39,181 nt of DNA, from contig CAYGBA010000006.1 of assembly GCA_964347995.1 (NCBI GenBank), positions 1 to 39,181 on the forward strand. Direction: 5' to 3'. A program made the translations under genes and the position numbers. A model generated the notes under the pieces. That model was not told where the DNA came from. It was given only the letters and a program-made list of their open reading frames with translations, and made no database searches. The stretch's first letter is position 1. Each line of letters starts with the position of its first letter. Source of the DNA: GCA-020348365 sp964347995 (lineage in GTDB: Archaea; Thermoproteota; Bathyarchaeia; Bathyarchaeales; Bathyarchaeaceae). Below, piece by piece: positions 37,915-39,181 of this stretch.

Positions 37915-38727
37915 ATGAAGAATATTGGATTGAAGTTGGCGATTTTCGTCTTGCTTTCCTTAGCCTTTGTGATGAATGTTCCTGCAATGGCTGATTCTGT
38001 TGGAGTCAAAAGAGGAGATTTCGCAAAATATGAGTTCGCGTATATAGGCGAGCCTCCCTTAGGTGCTCCACGGCCGATTGAGTGGTTGAAACTTGAATTC
38101 TTGGAAGTTGGCTATCATCGGGAAACCTCGGCTCGTGTTCGAGTTACATTGAAGTTTGTTGATGGCGACGAATCGACGCCTCTCACATCGGGTGTAGAAT
38201 TGTTCGAAAGCAATTGGATGCACACTGGATTTGTCATACCCTTAGACTCTAAGATCGGAGACAGAGTTGCTGTGGAGGGTATTTGGAATGGGCACGACCC
38301 ATCTGTTCAGGCTGAAATCACAGGTGAAGAAACTAGGATCTCTCTTGGAGTGAATCGAACGGTCGTTTATGCGAACTACTCGGTAAATGGCAATTCGCAA
38401 ATTGAAACGATCTCGAACAAGGTGTACTGGGACAAGCAGACTGGAGTGCTCGTTGAAGGAAGCTATCATAATCACTTCGATGAAAGCTCATGGATCGTCC
38501 TTCTCGAGTTGACTGACTGCACGCAACGTATGTGGGTTCACGATTTACATTTTCTAGGGTTAGAGCGGTGGCAGTTGGTGACCATCATGGTTTCTTTCGG
38601 AGGGGCTGCGACAACTGTGATAGCCGTGATATTGTATAGAAGAAAACCTGCAGAAGGTGAAACTCTACCACCTCCGTCGAGCGGGCACAGCCAGCTTTTC
38701 CAGCGGCAATCTTACTTGTTGTTGTGA
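37915..38727 (+). CDS. Exported, membrane-anchored protein of unknown function
   Basis: 270 residues. A signal peptide (KLAIFVLLSLAFVMNVPAMA, cleavage near A-D-S) leads to a beta-rich outer domain that opens V-K-R-G-D-F-A-K-Y-E-F, a pattern often seen in archaeal exported proteins with repeated Y-x-x-F and T-R-V-R-V-T-L strands. N-x-T/S sites are present (N-R-T, N-Y-S). A membrane helix (about residues 222-242, LVTIMVSFGGAATTVIAVILY) is followed by RRK and a Pro/Ser/Gln-rich tail of about 25 residues, presumed cytoplasmic. ATG 37915 has no SD and sits close to its TATA box, so it is probably leaderless. No family recognised. Confidence 0.72.
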   Translation: MKNIGLKLAIFVLLSLAFVMNVPAMADSVGVKRGDFAKYEFAYIGEPPLGAPRPIEWLKLEFLEVGYHRETSARVRVTLKFVDGDESTPLTSGVELFESNWMHTGFVIPLDSKIGDRVAVEGIWNGHDPSVQAEITGEETRISLGVNRTVVYANYSVNGNSQIETISNKVYWDKQTGVLVEGSYHNHFDESSWIVLLELTDCTQRMWVHDLHFLGLERWQLVTIMVSFGGAATTVIAVILYRRKPAEGETLPPPSSGHSQLFQRQSYLLL

Positions 38728-38792
38728 TTTAAGAATGGCTGAAGCCTGCATGGGAATTGCAAGAGCAGTGTCGTGCATGCCTGTGAAGCCAT

Positions 38793-39179
38793 CTACGTTC
38801 TCTTGAGCGTTTTCATGAGTTTGAGAGCGCGTTTGTCTTTCAAGCCGTAGAAGACCCATTTTCCTTCGCGTCTGTCCTTTACGAGCCCTACAGTTTCTAG
38901 AATTCCTAGGTGATGTGAGGCAGTAGGCTGGGTCAAATCTAGTGCAACCATAATCTCGCATACGCACATTTCTCGGATTTCTAGAAGCATTAAAATTCTT
39001 AGCCTAGTTTTGTCAGCGAGTGCTCTGAACAAGCGACTTTGTGTTTCTATGGTATCTTCGTCCGTTATTTCATGAACGAGTTGTCTAAGCTCTGAAGAGT
39101 ATTTTGAGACATCTTCGGCTGGGCAGATTCCAGACTTTACCAAACGCTCAAGTCTTTTGCTTATCTTTGGTTTTTGTTC
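38793..39179 (-). CDS. ArsR-family metal-responsive regulator, N-terminus outside the window
   Basis: At least 116 residues of a winged-helix ArsR/SmtB regulator. The core is ALADKTRLRILMLLEIREMCVCEIMVALDLTQPTASHHL, with C-V-C at the position of the classic metal-sensing motif (E-L-C-V-C-D-L in ArsR), a clear recognition helix and a wing ending at VFYGLKD. The obvious TTG start is at 39143 (V-K-S-G), but the frame stays open from there to the window edge (E-Q-K-P-K-I-S-K-R-L-E-R-L), with no SD before the TTG, so the true start probably lies beyond 39181. It converges on the exported-protein gene with a 65-base gap. Its target is not identified. Confidence 0.85.
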   Translation of the reverse strand, partial: EQKPKISKRLERLVKSGICPAEDVSKYSSELRQLVHEITDEDTIETQSRLFRALADKTRLRILMLLEIREMCVCEIMVALDLTQPTASHHLGILETVGLVKDRREGKWVFYGLKDKRALKLMKTLKRT

Positions 39180-39181
39180 GA

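Noticed and set aside
1..39181. CRISPR arrays, insertion sequences, rRNA or tRNA genes, prophage
   Set aside because: Read for regular spaced repeats, transposase or integrase motifs and tRNA-like cloverleaves in the intergenic regions; none was seen.

Overview
The window is archaeal. It carries GatD and the first codons of GatE, an Elp3-type tRNA enzyme, ribosomal protein S30e, EndoQ, Nre, a NucS/EndoMS nuclease, an archaeal-type inositol-phosphate synthase and F420H2-dehydrogenase (Fpo/Nuo)-like membrane subunits. Many starts are GTG or TTG, Shine-Dalgarno sites are of the GGTGA/GGAGG kind, and TATA boxes lie close to the starts. S30e is, from what is known of archaeal ribosomes, a TACK-type protein missing from most Euryarchaeota. 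With an Fpo-like complex and AMP-forming acetyl-CoA synthetase, a Bathyarchaeia-like mesophilic TACK lineage is my best guess (inference, not proven). Two runs of exactly 100 N show that this is a scaffolded draft or metagenome assembly.

Layout. 1-5 kb, minus strand: translation genes (gatE start, gatD, elp3), a YtcJ-like amidohydrolase and rps30e. 5-9.3 kb, plus: a membrane-anchored HTH regulator and two exported, membrane-anchored proteins, one an apparent eight-bladed propeller. 9.4-15.5 kb: a methyltransferase, nucS with an unusual multi-FeS radical SAM protein, a coiled-coil/HhH membrane protein, a gene-poor stretch with a phosphatase remnant, a small zinc-ribbon protein and nre. 15.5-27.1 kb: membrane-arm genes of a complex I-like enzyme in three transcription units (A-H minus; J1-J2-K-N plus; L-L-M minus), with ino1 between A and J. 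27.2-32.3 kb, minus: an APC transporter flanked by three small two-helix membrane proteins, then acs and a SatP/YaaH acetate transporter. 32.4-39.2 kb: asnS and a NapH-like FeS membrane protein (both broken by assembly gaps), endoQ, a hidden small Cys-containing ORF, an orphan 231-aa protein, a VTT-domain protein, a third exported protein and an ArsR regulator running off the window.

How the genes fit. SatP and Acs form an acetate uptake-and-activation module. The Fpo/Nuo membrane arm would couple electron flow to ion pumping, but its hydrophilic subunits (B, C, D, I) are not here. NucS, Nre and EndoQ are three separate DNA-repair proteins that each end in a PCNA-box-like tail. GatDE makes Gln-tRNA(Gln) by amidation, while AsnS charges Asn directly.

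Most worth a second look: the APC/small-membrane-protein cluster, the two divergent NuoL paralogues (one with an internal tandem duplication), the fused ferredoxin/2Fe-2S/radical SAM protein, and several short coding stretches that a length cut-off would miss. All identifications rest on reading motifs by eye; no database search was run.
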